Assembly: GCA_020161265.1 (NCBI GenBank)
Contig: JAIUOC010000002.1
Coordinates: forward strand, 1-64,000
DNA: 64,000 nucleotides
Reading direction: 5' to 3'
Source: Chloroflexota bacterium
Lineage (GTDB): Bacteria > Chloroflexota > Chloroflexia > Chloroflexales > Herpetosiphonaceae
The position numbers and the translations under genes are program-made. Below, in pieces: positions 16,948 to 26,482 of the stretch. The notes below the pieces were generated by a model. That model had not been told where the DNA came from. It did no database searches and saw nothing but the letters and a program-made list of their open reading frames with translations. Position 1 is the first letter of the stretch, and every line of letters begins with the position of its first letter.

Positions 16948-18357
16948 CTATGTAGTTTTGGGGCGAATTTGCGCGTGAGGGTTTGCAACTGATAGGCTAA
17001 TCGTAAAAGTCGTGCCGCTGCCTACCCGCGAATCGACGCTGATTGTGCCTGCATGAGCTTCTACAATCGCCTTGGCAATCGCCAACCCCAAGCCCGAAGT
17101 GCTACTCGCGTTGCGCTGACGCGCCTTATCGGCACGATACAGCCGATCAAAAATAAACGGCAGATCGGCTGCATCAATGCCACTGCCTGTATCTTGCACC
17201 GTAATTAACACCTGATCTCCACGCTGTTGTGCTCCTAAGGTAATCGCACCAGCGCTGGCATAACGTAAGGCATTCGAGACCAAATTGTTCAGCACTTGGG
17301 TCATGCGATCGGTATCTACATCAATTGAAGGTAATTGATCGGATGCTTCGACCGTTAACGCAATACCTTGGGCCTCGGCCTGCATAATATGGGCTAGGCC
17401 AACCCGCTCTAAAATAGCACGTGGATCGATTATCCGGCGATTAAGCACTAACTCGCCTGCATCAGCCAACGAAAGCACCCGCAGATCTTCGACCAACCGT
17501 TGTAAATGCTCAACTTCTTCGTGCAGCACGTTATAAATGGTCGGCGAACCAGCAAAACGCTGATCTTTCAGGCCTTCGGTGTAACTGCGTAAAATACTCA
17601 AGGGTGTGCGAATGTCGTGGGCAAGATCGGCGGTCATTTGTTGGCGCTGCTGGCTAGCACGGGCCAATTTAGCGCTCATCTGGTTAAATGCTTGGGCTAA
17701 TTGACCAACTTCATCGTGCGATTGCACCGTCACCCGATGATCAAACGTGCCATCAGCCAATTTGTGGGTAGCAGTAATCAAGGCCCGAATTGGCCGCGTT
17801 AAGGTTTGGGCTAGCAATGCGCCAATCAACAACGCCAAAAGAATTGCTGCGCTGGCGCTAGCGGTTGCCGCCCAGGTCACCCGCGCCAAAAAATCTTGTT
17901 CAGGCGAGGGTGGTGGCAATTCAGGGTTTGGCACAGCTATCGGGTGCGGCAGCATATAGCCGACCGTCTGTTGATCGACCACAATTGGCTCGCCAGCAAA
18001 GCGCAAAATATCTTGCATGGTTTGGGTTGCGGTTGATTCTTGCAGGCTATTGATGATCGCACCGTTGGCATCGACCAACACCACATTTTGGCGCAATTCG
18101 ATTAATGCAGGTTGGGCATCGAGCGCTTGGCTCAAGCCTTGCCAACTGCCAGTTGCCGCATAGTGCTCAGCGAGTGCATTCGCCAAAGCCGTGCGATCAC
18201 GTTCTGAGAGAAAGCGACTGAATTCTGAGCGGGTGCGCACAACCACCAACAGCGCCACCAAGGAAATTCCAATTAAGCCAACCAACAAAAAAGCCAAGAT
18301 CAGCTTGGTTGCCAACGAGTGGCGTAGCTGCCAAATTCGGCGCATAGCCCACCTCAT
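16948..18357 (-). CDS. Sensor histidine kinase (HAMP, HisKA, HATPase)
   Basis: A 469-residue membrane kinase. The first helix is near 18-40, an extracytoplasmic domain of about 120 residues follows, the second helix is near 165-190 and a HAMP domain (RPIRALITATHKLADGTF) leads to HisKA with the phospho-acceptor in DLAHDIRTPLS. The ATPase part shows NLVSNALRYA, DTGSGI, FDRLYRA and GLGLAIAKAIVEAHAG. The ATG overlaps the stop of the response regulator gene by four bases (ATGA), so they form one operon. The next genes downstream are VTC, DUF4956 and CotH, on the same strand after a 113-base gap, which makes them plausible targets or co-transcribed partners. The sensed signal is unknown. Confidence 0.93.
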   Translation of the reverse strand: MRWAMRRIWQLRHSLATKLILAFLLVGLIGISLVALLVVVRTRSEFSRFLSERDRTALANALAEHYAATGSWQGLSQALDAQPALIELRQNVVLVDANGAIINSLQESTATQTMQDILRFAGEPIVVDQQTVGYMLPHPIAVPNPELPPPSPEQDFLARVTWAATASASAAILLALLIGALLAQTLTRPIRALITATHKLADGTFDHRVTVQSHDEVGQLAQAFNQMSAKLARASQQRQQMTADLAHDIRTPLSILRSYTEGLKDQRFAGSPTIYNVLHEEVEHLQRLVEDLRVLSLADAGELVLNRRIIDPRAILERVGLAHIMQAEAQGIALTVEASDQLPSIDVDTDRMTQVLNNLVSNALRYASAGAITLGAQQRGDQVLITVQDTGSGIDAADLPFIFDRLYRADKARQRNASSTSGLGLAIAKAIVEAHAGTISVDSRVGSGTTFTISLSVANPHAQIRPKTT

Positions 18358-19040
18358 TGTTTTTTAAAGCGATAGCCCATGCCGTAAACCGTCTCGATAT
18401 AGCGTGGCTGACGTGAATCTGGCTCAATTTTGGTGCGCAGATTGCGAATATGCACATCGATTGAGCGCTCATAGCCTTCGTAGGCATCGCCAAGCGACAA
18501 GCGATCAAGCAAATCGAGCCGCGAGAAAATCAGGCCAGGCGCAGCCATAAAGGTGGCCAAAATTTCAAGCTCGGAGCGAGTTAGGCTTAGTTGTTGCTCG
18601 CCGACCAAGACTGTTGCCGACCCACGATCGAGCACCAAATCGCCAGCCCGAATCAGGTCAGGTTCAAGCGTTGGTTTATGGGTGCGGCGCAGCACGGCGC
18701 GAATCCGCGCAATTAATTCACGCATATTGAACGGCTTGGTAATGTAATCATCAGCGCCCAATTCCAAACCAATAATTTTATCGTGGTCTTCAACCCGCGC
18801 TGTCAGCATAATCACTGGTGTAGAAGATTCCTTGCTGAAGGCCAGCAAAAATTCAGTTCCATTCATCTCAGGCATCATCAAATCGAGCACCACCAAATCA
18901 GGCTTTTCGATCCGTGCCCGATACAGTGCTTCGCGCCCATTACTGGCCTCAACCACGCGATAGCCCTCTTGCTCAAGCGAGAGCCGAATCACTTGGCGCA
19001 GTTTAGCTTCATCATCAATTAATAAAATGGTATAGTCCAT
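18354..19040 (-). CDS. OmpR/PhoB-family response regulator
   Basis: A 228-residue regulator. The receiver domain begins MDYTILLIDDEAKLR with acidic pair DD and the phospho-acceptor Asp in VVLDLMMPEMNG, followed by the conserved Thr (MLTAR) and Lys (YITKPFN). The C-terminal winged helix (about 130-228) has LTRSELEIL and SIDVHIRNLRTKIEPD. I set the start at 19040, with GGAG nine bases upstream, instead of an ATG 15 bases earlier that overlaps this site. It pairs with the downstream histidine kinase through a four-base overlap. It may control the VTC/CotH genes that follow, or act elsewhere. Confidence 0.93.
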   Translation of the reverse strand: MDYTILLIDDEAKLRQVIRLSLEQEGYRVVEASNGREALYRARIEKPDLVVLDLMMPEMNGTEFLLAFSKESSTPVIMLTARVEDHDKIIGLELGADDYITKPFNMRELIARIRAVLRRTHKPTLEPDLIRAGDLVLDRGSATVLVGEQQLSLTRSELEILATFMAAPGLIFSRLDLLDRLSLGDAYEGYERSIDVHIRNLRTKIEPDSRQPRYIETVYGMGYRFKKQ

Positions 19041-19196
19041 CAGCCAAATCTCCATGCTAACCAGCCCAAAACAGCCGCAGTAAACGCTAGCATAGCAGCC
19101 AATTATGGAGAAATTGTGAGGATCGCAGGGGAATTTTGTAACTTGATAGCTAAATCTTCAGAGCAATAAAATTCTAGGAGTCAAATTTTCAGAGCG

Positions 19197-19220
19197 TGCA
19201 GGGAAATGCCTTTCCCTGCA
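19197..19220. other. 10-bp perfect hairpin
   Basis: TGCAGGGAAA (19197-19206) and TTTCCCTGCA (19211-19220) with a TGCC loop. On the plus strand TTTCT follows; on the minus strand there is no T-run. It lies downstream of a minus-strand gene ending at 19274 and may protect or end its mRNA. Confidence 0.45.
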
Positions 19221-19273
19221 TTTCTACTGAGCCGAGAGAGAAGTACTGAGGAATATCATAATGAATGGCTTAA

Positions 19274-19579
19274 TTATTCAGAATTCCAACCAAGCTCAGC
19301 TAATTTTCCTCGGGCAATTTGGCGTTCCTCTTCAGTAAACAACTCAGCATACTCGGGTTTAAGAATAATCGCTTCTGCCGAAGTATTCAGCAAACCCATT
19401 AGGCAAAGTTGTTGCAACCCGCTACTAATCACAGGATCAGTAATGAGCCTTTTCGCCGCATTAATCGCACCAAATTCGCGTACCATTTGCATATAATAGG
19501 TAGCTTTATAACCTTGTTTAGCAGCTAGCCGATAACCATCTTCCATCTCTTGGAGAAATTGGGCTTCAAGATTGTTCAT
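19274..19579 (-). CDS. Small conserved protein of unknown function
   Basis: A 101-residue soluble, mostly helical protein beginning MNNLEAQFLQEMEDGY. The start at 19579 has GGAGG nine bases upstream; an ATG nine bases earlier abuts that site. The segment YKATYYMQMVREFG and the end pattern LLNTSAEAIILKPEYAELFT followed by ARGKLAELGW look like a motif seen in many small bacterial proteins, in which a helix with LxxLxxxG is followed by a LFTxEE...ARxRLxxLG tail. I cannot assign a function. It is monocistronic and probably not linked to its neighbours. Confidence 0.65.
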   Translation of the reverse strand: MNNLEAQFLQEMEDGYRLAAKQGYKATYYMQMVREFGAINAAKRLITDPVISSGLQQLCLMGLLNTSAEAIILKPEYAELFTEEERQIARGKLAELGWNSE

Positions 19580-19651
19580 TCCAAACATCCTCCAAATTAA
19601 TAAGCTGGTGCTAGCTTAATGATCATTCTACAAACTAGCACCACGAGATCA

Positions 19652-20092
19652 TTAATAGCCTTCAGCAATTTGCTCGGAGAGCGTTGCCCGCAGTTCGGGC
19701 GAAACTCGCATATATAAACCAGTTGCCTCAGCCACAATCGTACCATCAGGCAATTGGGCAAAGCCTTCGACCTCAAGTGCTCGCCCGCGGTCGCGCACCA
19801 TGCTGGCAGTAAAGGTAATTTCTTGATCAATCGGCGCAGGCTGGCGATAACGAACCTCAAACCGCCCAGTCATCGTCCAAGCATCGATCAAAAATCCCAC
19901 CCGACCTAGTGTTTCATCAAGAATTGTCGCGATAATGCCGCCATGCACAAAACCAGGCCAACCTTGATGAAGTGCAGTTGAGACAAATCGCGTGATCACA
20001 GTTTTCTCTTCCTCGAAGAAATCCAATTGCAAGCCACTAGGGTTATTTTTGCCACAGACAAAACATGCCTGCGAATCTAATTGGCGATTCAT
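19652..20092 (-). CDS. PaaI/4HBT-like hotdog thioesterase
   Basis: A 146-residue hotdog-fold protein. The N-terminal CFVCGKNNPSGL is typical of a subgroup of acyl-CoA thioesterases. The core helix has HGGIIATILDETLGR, where the Asp-Glu pair is in the usual catalytic position, and later strands contain FEVRYRQPAPIDQEITFTA. It should hydrolyse acyl-CoA or aryl-CoA esters in the cytoplasm; the exact substrate is unknown. The start has AAAGGAG six bases upstream. The MFS gene lies upstream on the same strand but a strong terminator separates them, so this gene is likely transcribed alone. Confidence 0.85.
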   Translation of the reverse strand: MNRQLDSQACFVCGKNNPSGLQLDFFEEEKTVITRFVSTALHQGWPGFVHGGIIATILDETLGRVGFLIDAWTMTGRFEVRYRQPAPIDQEITFTASMVRDRGRALEVEGFAQLPDGTIVAEATGLYMRVSPELRATLSEQIAEGY

Positions 20093-20133
20093 GAACGCTC
20101 CTTTTGCAAATATAGGCGATTATAGCGCAAAAA

Positions 20134-20160
20134 AACCACGACTCGCGGTGAGCCGTGGTT
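20134..20160 (-). terminator. Intrinsic terminator of the MFS gene
   Basis: Read on the minus strand, AACCACGGCTC, a 5-base loop and GAGTCGTGGTT form an 11-bp stem with one mismatch, followed directly by a run of Ts (TTTTTTT). It lies 24 bases after the MFS stop and ends that transcript before the thioesterase gene. Confidence 0.88.
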
Positions 20161-20183
20161 GGTGTTTATCTGTAAGTTTAGGC

Positions 20184-21446
20184 TTAATTTAATTTACGGA
20201 CCACTGGATGGAAGCTAAACAGAACGGTCATCACCAGCATAATCACGCCACAGGTTGCAAACAAGGCTGGTGCACCAAATTTGTCAGCAACTAACCCAGC
20301 CACCCCATAGCCAACTGGCAATAAGGCGATTGAGCCAAGCAAATCGATACTGGCAACCCGCCCAAGTTGTTCGCGCTCAACCATTTCTTGCATGGTATGC
20401 GTCCAAATCAAGCCAAAGGTCGCAATCCCAATCCCGCGGAAGACCAATACGCCCAGCAAAGCAGCCAAGGCGATCGTGCCCCCAAGCATACTGACATTGA
20501 AGCCAATAATCCCGACCAAGAGTGTAGCCAAGCCAGCGAGAAATAAAGCACCATAGCCCATCAAGCCACGGCGGCGCAAGCGATTACCTTTGCTCAACCA
20601 AATCGAGGCCGAAACCGCGCCCAACGCAATGCTGGCATGCGCCCAGCCTAGTCGTTCGCTGGGTAAATTCAAAAATTTATTAATCAAAATTGGCAGAGCG
20701 GTTTGAGCAGGCGCAGCCAGCAACAAGTTGGCCAGCGACGAAAGAATAATCGTCATCCACAACCATGGATTGGTGCTGACGGTTTTCAAGCCAGCCCCAA
20801 CATCCTTTAAGATACCACTTGAGCGTTTGGCTTTGGCACGGCTGGCATCAGTCGAGAGCAGCGGAATCAGACACAAGCCCGAGACCAAAAATGAAACGCT
20901 GTTGAATAAAAAGGCCGTTGCCGAGCCACCAAAACCAACAACCAAGGCGGCAATCAATGGCCCCAAAATCAAGGTCATTTGGGCGCTCAGAGCAGTTAAT
21001 GAATTAGCTCCAGGCAGCGATTCAGCCGGCACAACATCGGGCACTAAAGCGCTATAGGCGGGTTGGAAGAACGAATCAAAAAAGCCAAAGGAGATACTCG
21101 CCGCATAAATATGCCAGAGTTGCAGCGTATTCGTTAGGGCCAGAATCCCAACCCCACCCACAATCAAGGCTCGCAACATATCCGAGCTAAACATCAGCCA
21201 ACCACGTGAAAAGCGATCAACTGCCGCGCCACCAAGTAGCAAAAAGATGATCATCGGCGCAAATGAGCAGATCAAGACGATCCCCATCTTCGTTGCCGAG
21301 CCAGTTTTTTCCAAAACCCAAAGTGAGAGCGCCACTTGATACATCGTATCGCCCAAACGCGAAATCGTCTGGCCCGTCCAGAGCAAAGCAAACAAGCGTT
21401 GTTGTAAGGGTCGAAATAGGCTATTCTCCGAGGTTTGTGAGGTCAT
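20184..21446 (-). CDS. MFS transporter (drug/siderophore exporter type)
   Basis: A 420-residue membrane protein with about 12 hydrophobic segments, typical of the major facilitator superfamily. The N-terminus LLWTGQTISRLGDTMYQVAL and the loop after helix 2 (GGAAVDRFSRGWLM) match the EntS-like MFS_3 group of exporters. The middle has GANSLTALSAQ and IGPLIAALV-like helices. The substrate cannot be read from sequence; efflux of an amphipathic drug or small metabolite is most likely. The ATG has an AGGAGG site 5 bases upstream. The gene stands alone with its own terminator. Confidence 0.9.
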   Translation of the reverse strand: MTSQTSENSLFRPLQQRLFALLWTGQTISRLGDTMYQVALSLWVLEKTGSATKMGIVLICSFAPMIIFLLLGGAAVDRFSRGWLMFSSDMLRALIVGGVGILALTNTLQLWHIYAASISFGFFDSFFQPAYSALVPDVVPAESLPGANSLTALSAQMTLILGPLIAALVVGFGGSATAFLFNSVSFLVSGLCLIPLLSTDASRAKAKRSSGILKDVGAGLKTVSTNPWLWMTIILSSLANLLLAAPAQTALPILINKFLNLPSERLGWAHASIALGAVSASIWLSKGNRLRRRGLMGYGALFLAGLATLLVGIIGFNVSMLGGTIALAALLGVLVFRGIGIATFGLIWTHTMQEMVEREQLGRVASIDLLGSIALLPVGYGVAGLVADKFGAPALFATCGVIMLVMTVLFSFHPVVRKLN

Positions 21447-21991
21447 GCTTCCTCCTACAATTTCGCGCTACGATGAGCAACATCCCAACTGTTGGCTTGC
21501 TCACCTTAAATATTGTGCATGGGAGATTCAGCGTGGAACCCTTAGCCCAACAATCTTGTACTAGCTACGCCGCGCTGCGTATGATCGGCTATCGTAAGCA
21601 TTGGCAGGCCAGCTACTGGCACAATTGGCAAGTATTGGCGCTGAAAGCAGTTATCGGCGTGGATGGCTGTTCTCTCTGCCCTAGTATGCTCTTAATTCAG
21701 AAGCTGGGATGTAGGCTATGATCGCGTGGCGAATTATACCAATTTTTAACTTTTCCTGCAAGATGATTTTTTATCCTAGCATGGTATAGAATTAATATAT
21801 CCATTAAAAGCTACCAGGTTTATCTAGTGACAATATTTTTATGATTAATTCATAACATTTTTATACAGCGTACAGCAATTATTTTGTTAAATGCGGTTAT
21901 TTAAGCTTAATCGGCCCTGCGAATGAAGCCAAATTGGCCCACCAACCCTACAATCGAGCCAAGCAGCTTCATAGTTCAAGGATACAAACCT
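21447..21991. other. Intergenic region, nothing recognised
   Basis: About 545 bases between divergent genes. The first half has normal GC content but no frame with a convincing protein; the only open plus-strand frame overlaps the MFS gene in antisense. The second half (about 21740-21920) is AT-rich and probably holds promoters. The string TGGTATAGAAT near 21780 also occurs near 12145. Confidence 0.5.
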
Positions 21992-22483
21992 ATGCCATGG
22001 CAGATTGTTGAGCGGCGGATCGGGCGGGCGGGCACACCCCAACAACGGCAACAGCGCCAACGCCGTTGGGATCAGCGTTATGGGGTCGATCAGTGGGCAA
22101 TTGGCTACCAGATTGCTGGCGAATTTGTGCTTCAAGAACATGCAATCGAATCGATTTACAATGCTAGCTATGCCGCTCATTTTGAGCAAAACCCCGCCGA
22201 CTTGGCTGAATTACTGGCACTAGCCAAAACGATTTACAACCCGCACGCCCAAGCAACCAATAATGTTGATCTACAAGTGCCCGCAATTCTGGCCTATCTC
22301 AAACGCCAAAACTTGCAGTTCCAAGGTCACGAGCGCGTAGCAATTGGCTCATGGCAGGGCCAAGCCAGTCAGCCACTGAGTATTCGGCTTAGCCCATTAC
22401 ATATTCACGTGATTGGCGACCCTGACACCACGCTTGAGCAGTTTTGGCAAGAGCAAAAATGTTTGGCGCAGTGGGTCGATTAG
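21992..22483 (+). CDS. Conserved hypothetical protein (cyanobacterial-type family)
   Basis: A 163-residue soluble protein. I set the start at MPWQIVERR (21992), with AAGGA nine bases upstream, not at an ATG 69 bases earlier. The segments RRWDQRYGVDQWAIGY, EFVLQEHAIESIY, SYAAHFEQNPAD, VDLQVPAI and the ending LSPLHIHVIGDPDTTLEQFW are strongly patterned and recall a conserved cyanobacterial protein family without assigned function. Charged and aromatic residues are evenly spread, and there is no signal peptide or membrane helix. The gene is convergent with ureG. No function is proposed. Confidence 0.75.
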   Translation: MPWQIVERRIGRAGTPQQRQQRQRRWDQRYGVDQWAIGYQIAGEFVLQEHAIESIYNASYAAHFEQNPADLAELLALAKTIYNPHAQATNNVDLQVPAILAYLKRQNLQFQGHERVAIGSWQGQASQPLSIRLSPLHIHVIGDPDTTLEQFWQEQKCLAQWVD

Positions 22484-22516
22484 CCAGCAACAGCGTATGT
22501 TGCTGGCCCGCAAATT

Positions 22517-23176
22517 TTAATGATGATGATGGTGATGATGATCGTCGTGAACGTGAATTGGCTCAGGCCGTGGCGCTGCATAAACGTGATCGATCCAAGC
22601 AATCACCTGATCTAGGCCTGTCTCGGCTTTGAGGTTGGTGAACACCAGCGGTAATTCGCCGCGCATCTGTTTGGCATCGTGATCCATCACATCCAACGAA
22701 GCGCCAACCAACTCCGCCAAATCGATTTTGTTGATCACCAGCAGATCGGAGCGAGTTACGCCAGGGCCACCCTTGCGCGGCACTTTATCGCCACCAGCTA
22801 CATCGATCACATAAATCCAATAGTCAACCAACTCTGGGCTGAACGAGGCCGCCAGATTGTCGCCGCCGCTCTCAACAAACACAAGCTGCAAATCGGGCAG
22901 GGTTGCACACAAATCGGCAATTGCTTCGAGGTTCATCGAGGCATCATCGCGAATTGCTGAATGCGGGCAGCCGCCAGTTTCCACACCGCGCACCCGTTCA
23001 GCAGGCAAGACACCTTGGCGCAGCAAAAATTCAGCATCCTCTTTGGTGTAAATATCGTTGGTCACCACCGCCACCGAGTAGCGCTTGGTCAGATGGATGG
23101 TCAAACAGTGGGCCAAGGCAGTTTTGCCACTACCCACAGGTCCAGCAATCCCAATTCGTAATAATTGTTCAGTCAT
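22517..23176 (-). CDS. ureG: Urease accessory GTPase UreG, with C-terminal His tail
   Basis: A 219-residue SIMIBI-class GTPase that supplies energy for nickel insertion into urease. It has the P-loop [10 protein letters not shown], the metal-binding CPH motif in [22 protein letters not shown] and the base-recognition NKID. The extreme C-terminus has a run of seven His after HVHDD, nine His in the last twelve residues. UreG proteins with His-rich ends usually carry them at the N-terminus. It is the last gene of the ure operon, 12 bases after ureC. No ureE gene is present, so this tail could store or deliver nickel. The GAGG site precedes the ATG. Confidence 0.95.
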   Translation of the reverse strand: MTEQLLRIGIAGPVGSGKTALAHCLTIHLTKRYSVAVVTNDIYTKEDAEFLLRQGVLPAERVRGVETGGCPHSAIRDDASMNLEAIADLCATLPDLQLVFVESGGDNLAASFSPELVDYWIYVIDVAGGDKVPRKGGPGVTRSDLLVINKIDLAELVGASLDVMDHDAKQMRGELPLVFTNLKAETGLDQVIAWIDHVYAAPRPEPIHVHDDHHHHHHH

Positions 23177-23188
23177 AATTTCCTCATT

Positions 23189-24898
23189 CTAGAATAAGAA
23201 ATAGCGCTGCGCCAAGGGCAAACTCGTAGCTGGCTCGCAGGTCAATAGCTCACCATCAGCTCGTACCGCGTAGGTTTCTGGATCAACTTCGATCAGCGGA
23301 GTAGCATTGTTGTGGATTAAATCGGCTTTTTGGACGCTGCGGCAACCACGCACCGCCGCAGTTGTTTTTTGTAAATTCAATTGTTGACCAATGCCTGATT
23401 CATGGGCGGCGGCGGAAACAAAAGTCAGGCTGGTAGCGCCAATCGCCCCACCAAATGCCCCAAACATCGGGCGATAGAGCACAGGCTGTGGCGTGGGAAT
23501 CGAAGCATTGGCATCGCCCATGGCATTCCAAGCAATCAAGCCACCTTTGACAATAATTTCAGGTTTTACGCCAAAAAAGGCGGGTTGCCACAACACCAAA
23601 TCAGCCAATTTACCTGGCTCAATCGAGCCAACTTCGTGGGCAATGCCATGAGCCAGTGCTGGATTGATCGTATATTTGGCGATATAGCGCTTGACCCGTT
23701 GATTATCGTTACGAGCTGAATCGCCAAGCAACGCGCCGCGCTGAACCTTCATTTTGTGGGCAGTTTGCCAGGTGCGGGTCACCACTTCGCCAACCCGACC
23801 CATCGCCTGCGAATCGCTGGAGATCATGCTAATCACTCCCAGATCGTGCAAAATATCCTCGGCGGCGATAGTTTCAGGTCGAATCCGACTTTCAGCAAAG
23901 GCTACATCTTCAGGCACTTGGGGATTAAGGTGATGACAAACCATCAACATATCAAGGTGTTCAGCAATTGTATTGACGGTATATGGGCGGGTGGGATTGG
24001 TCGATGAGGGCAGCACATAGCTTTCGCCAGCAATTTTGATAATATCGGGAGCATGGCCGCCGCCCGCGCCCTCAGTGTGATAGGTGTGGATAGTACGGCC
24101 AGCAATCGCGCGAATTGTATCTTCTAAAAAGCCCGCTTCATTGATTGTATCGGTGTGAATTGCCACTTGCACATCGTATTGGTCGGCCACACTCAGACAC
24201 ATATCGATGGCAGCGGGCGTTGTACCCCAATCCTCGTGCAATTTCAAGCCACACGCGCCAGCCTGAATCTGCTGAATCAACGATTCGGGCTGAGCAGCAT
24301 TGCCTTTGCCCAAAAATCCAAGATTAACCGGCCAAGCGTCGGCAGCTTGCAGCATTCGCGCCATATTCCAAACGCCTGGGGTACAGGTTGTGGCTTTGGT
24401 GCCAGTGGCTGGGCCAGTGCCGCCGCCAAGCAGGGTTGTCACGCCATTCGAAAGCGCTTCGGGAATTTGGCCAGGCGCAATAAAGTGAATATGGCTATCG
24501 ATCCCGCCTGCGGTGACGATCATATGTTCGCCAGCGATCACCTCGGTATTGGCGCCAACCATCAATTCGGGGTCAACTCCCGCCATCGTGTCTGGATTAC
24601 CAGCCTTGCCAACTTTGACAATTCGGCCTTGTTTGATCCCAATATCACCTTTGACGATGCCCCAATGATCGATAATGATCGCGTTGGTGATGACTAAATC
24701 AAGTACATCGTGGGCACTGCTGCTTTGCCCCATGCCATCGCGAATCACCTTGCCGCCGCCGAAGGTAATTTCATCGCCATAGTGGGCAAAATCGCGCTCA
24801 ATTTCGATAATTAATTCAGTATCGGCTAAACGCAAGCGGTCGCCTTTGGTCGGGCCATACAAATCGGCATAGGTTTGGCGCGGAATCCATAAGCTCAT
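23189..24898 (-). CDS. ureC: Urease alpha subunit
   Basis: A 569-residue catalytic subunit, full family length. It has the nickel ligands HIHF, the lysine that becomes carbamylated ([11 protein letters not shown]), [10 protein letters not shown], the mobile flap with MVCHHLNP and [18 protein letters not shown], and the nickel-binding Asp in [12 protein letters not shown]. With UreA and UreB it hydrolyses urea to ammonia and carbamate in the cytoplasm. The start overlaps the ureB stop by four bases (ATGA). The operon order around it is ureF-D-A-B-C-G. All catalytic residues that I can identify are intact. Confidence 0.97.
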   Translation of the reverse strand: MSLWIPRQTYADLYGPTKGDRLRLADTELIIEIERDFAHYGDEITFGGGKVIRDGMGQSSSAHDVLDLVITNAIIIDHWGIVKGDIGIKQGRIVKVGKAGNPDTMAGVDPELMVGANTEVIAGEHMIVTAGGIDSHIHFIAPGQIPEALSNGVTTLLGGGTGPATGTKATTCTPGVWNMARMLQAADAWPVNLGFLGKGNAAQPESLIQQIQAGACGLKLHEDWGTTPAAIDMCLSVADQYDVQVAIHTDTINEAGFLEDTIRAIAGRTIHTYHTEGAGGGHAPDIIKIAGESYVLPSSTNPTRPYTVNTIAEHLDMLMVCHHLNPQVPEDVAFAESRIRPETIAAEDILHDLGVISMISSDSQAMGRVGEVVTRTWQTAHKMKVQRGALLGDSARNDNQRVKRYIAKYTINPALAHGIAHEVGSIEPGKLADLVLWQPAFFGVKPEIIVKGGLIAWNAMGDANASIPTPQPVLYRPMFGAFGGAIGATSLTFVSAAAHESGIGQQLNLQKTTAAVRGCRSVQKADLIHNNATPLIEVDPETYAVRADGELLTCEPATSLPLAQRYFLF

Positions 24899-25287
24899 TC
24901 CAAATCTCCTTGGGGCCGATGGCCAAATTGCTGTTGTTGAACGGTGTTGAGGCTAGTTTGCCGCTGATCGGCAGCATCCAAAGCCCCATTAACCAAGCCA
25001 TTATGGCCATAGATTTGGCGCGTGCCTGCAAAAGCCACCAAATTGATAATTTTGCTATCGCCTGGCTCGAAGCGCACCGCCGTGCCCGCCGGAATATTGA
25101 GATGCATGCCATAGGCTAGGCCACGATCAAACACCAGTGCCCGATTGACCTCGAAAAAGTGGTAGTGGCTACCAACTTGAATTGGCCGATCGCCAGTATG
25201 CGCCACCAACAGCTCGCAGGTTGCGCGGCCAAGGTTGGCGGCAATCGCATCGGTTGGTTGATCGATCAAATATTCGCCTGGTTGCAT
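24895..25287 (-). CDS. ureB: Urease beta subunit
   Basis: A 130-residue structural subunit. Typical features are [13 protein letters not shown], the strand [19 protein letters not shown] and the end part [12 protein letters not shown]. It forms the urease core with UreA and UreC. The ATG has AGAGGAG 7 bases upstream, and the stop overlaps the ureC start. It is slightly longer than the usual 100-110 residue beta subunits, with a C-terminal extension of about 25 residues ([16 protein letters not shown]). Confidence 0.96.
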   Translation of the reverse strand: MQPGEYLIDQPTDAIAANLGRATCELLVAHTGDRPIQVGSHYHFFEVNRALVFDRGLAYGMHLNIPAGTAVRFEPGDSKIINLVAFAGTRQIYGHNGLVNGALDAADQRQTSLNTVQQQQFGHRPQGDLE

Positions 25288-25300
25288 TTGCGGCTCCTCT

Positions 25301-25603
25301 TCAACGAATTGGGTCGTGCACGGTCACAAGCTTGGTGCCATCGGGGAAGGTCGCCTCAACTTGTACTTCGTGAATCATATTGGCGACCCCATCCATCACA
25401 TCGTCAACCGTTAAGATTGTTGTGCCATAGCTCATAATTTCGGCCACGCTTTTGCCATCGCGGGCGGCTTCCAGCAATTCGGCGGTGATAATTGCCACCG
25501 CTTCGGGGTAATTCAGTTTGAGGCCACGCGCCTGACGACGACGAGCCAAATCGGCGGCCACCACAATCAGTAATTTTTCCTGTTCACGCGGAGTTAGGTG
25601 CAT
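25301..25603 (-). CDS. ureA: Urease gamma subunit
   Basis: A 100-residue subunit of exact family length. It has [20 protein letters not shown], the segment [21 protein letters not shown] and the end [18 protein letters not shown]. It is the small structural subunit of the urease trimer. GAGG lies nine bases before the ATG. It is separated from ureB by 13 bases and from ureD by 15 bases. Confidence 0.97.
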   Translation of the reverse strand: MHLTPREQEKLLIVVAADLARRRQARGLKLNYPEAVAIITAELLEAARDGKSVAEIMSYGTTILTVDDVMDGVANMIHEVQVEATFPDGTKLVTVHDPIR

Positions 25604-25618
25604 TGCACAAGCCTCACA

Positions 25619-26482
25619 CTAATAAATTTTGCGCGGCAGATTGGGGGTTGTGCCGTACAACGCTGGTTTGGCGAAGCGCCAATAGTCAAACGCCGTCGCC
25701 AACAGATCGCGGCTGTTGCTGCTTAAACCGCGAATCACCAGCCCATGAGCAGCCAGACAACTTACGCCCCACAAGCAGCGCCCAAGCTTGGTTTGGCTGG
25801 CAGCAAAGGCCATTAATTCAGCTTCGAGGGCTTTCCACTGAGCGGCATCCCAACCAACCCGACAAATGTAGCCAGTTGCCAAATAGCTGTATTTGCCAAA
25901 ATACAAGGGGTTGCTGAGTTGTTGCAGGCTTGGTTGCAAGCGCATTCGATCCAGCACAATTGGCCGACCCAAGGCATAAATATCGCAATCCAAGCGCAAC
26001 TGACGATAGGCAAAACGTTCGCCATAGGCTTCGCGGCCTGGCGCAAGAAATTCCCACCAACATAAACCAGCGTCAGCAGCCAAATCGATGCGGGTTTGTT
26101 GCTGATACACACTCTCAGCAAACGGGATCGTCGTATCCGGCCAATATTCGAGCAAGCTTTGTTCGGCTAAAGTGGCCTGCACCTGTTGATAAGCGATTTG
26201 CTCACCATCGCTGCGATAAATGCGGGTTGAGCTGGTGGTGGTCAGTTGAGCTTTGGTCGATGCAGCAAGCGTGATTGTAGTGGTTAGCTGATCGCCCGCC
26301 AACACACCGCCAGCAACATTATGCAAATGCACAAAACTTGTGCCATCGGCCAAGCCAAAATCGCGCACCACCTGCAAGGGCGGGCGATGTTCGCGCACAG
26401 TCAAACGGGTACGCTGCTGTTTAAGCGTAAAATCGAGCGCCAAATGGCCATGCATGCGCTCAAGGCGGGTCGCGGTTTGCAT
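25619..26482 (-). CDS. ureD: Urease accessory protein UreD
   Basis: A 287-residue scaffold protein that with UreF and UreG forms the apo-urease activation complex. It has PLQVVRDFG, VHLHNVAGGVLAGDQLTTTITL, TTSSTRIYRSDGEQ and LEYWPDTTIPFAESVYQQQ, all usual landmarks. The start ATG at 26482 overlaps the ureF stop by one base (TGATG), so the two are translationally coupled. It lies upstream of ureA in the operon. No oddities are seen. Confidence 0.94.
   Translation of the reverse strand: MQTATRLERMHGHLALDFTLKQQRTRLTVREHRPPLQVVRDFGLADGTSFVHLHNVAGGVLAGDQLTTTITLAASTKAQLTTTSSTRIYRSDGEQIAYQQVQATLAEQSLLEYWPDTTIPFAESVYQQQTRIDLAADAGLCWWEFLAPGREAYGERFAYRQLRLDCDIYALGRPIVLDRMRLQPSLQQLSNPLYFGKYSYLATGYICRVGWDAAQWKALEAELMAFAASQTKLGRCLWGVSCLAAHGLVIRGLSSNSRDLLATAFDYWRFAKPALYGTTPNLPRKIY

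Noticed and set aside
21263..21721. Open frame partly in the gap after the MFS gene
   Set aside because: It overlaps the MFS gene in antisense and has no start site or recognisable protein.
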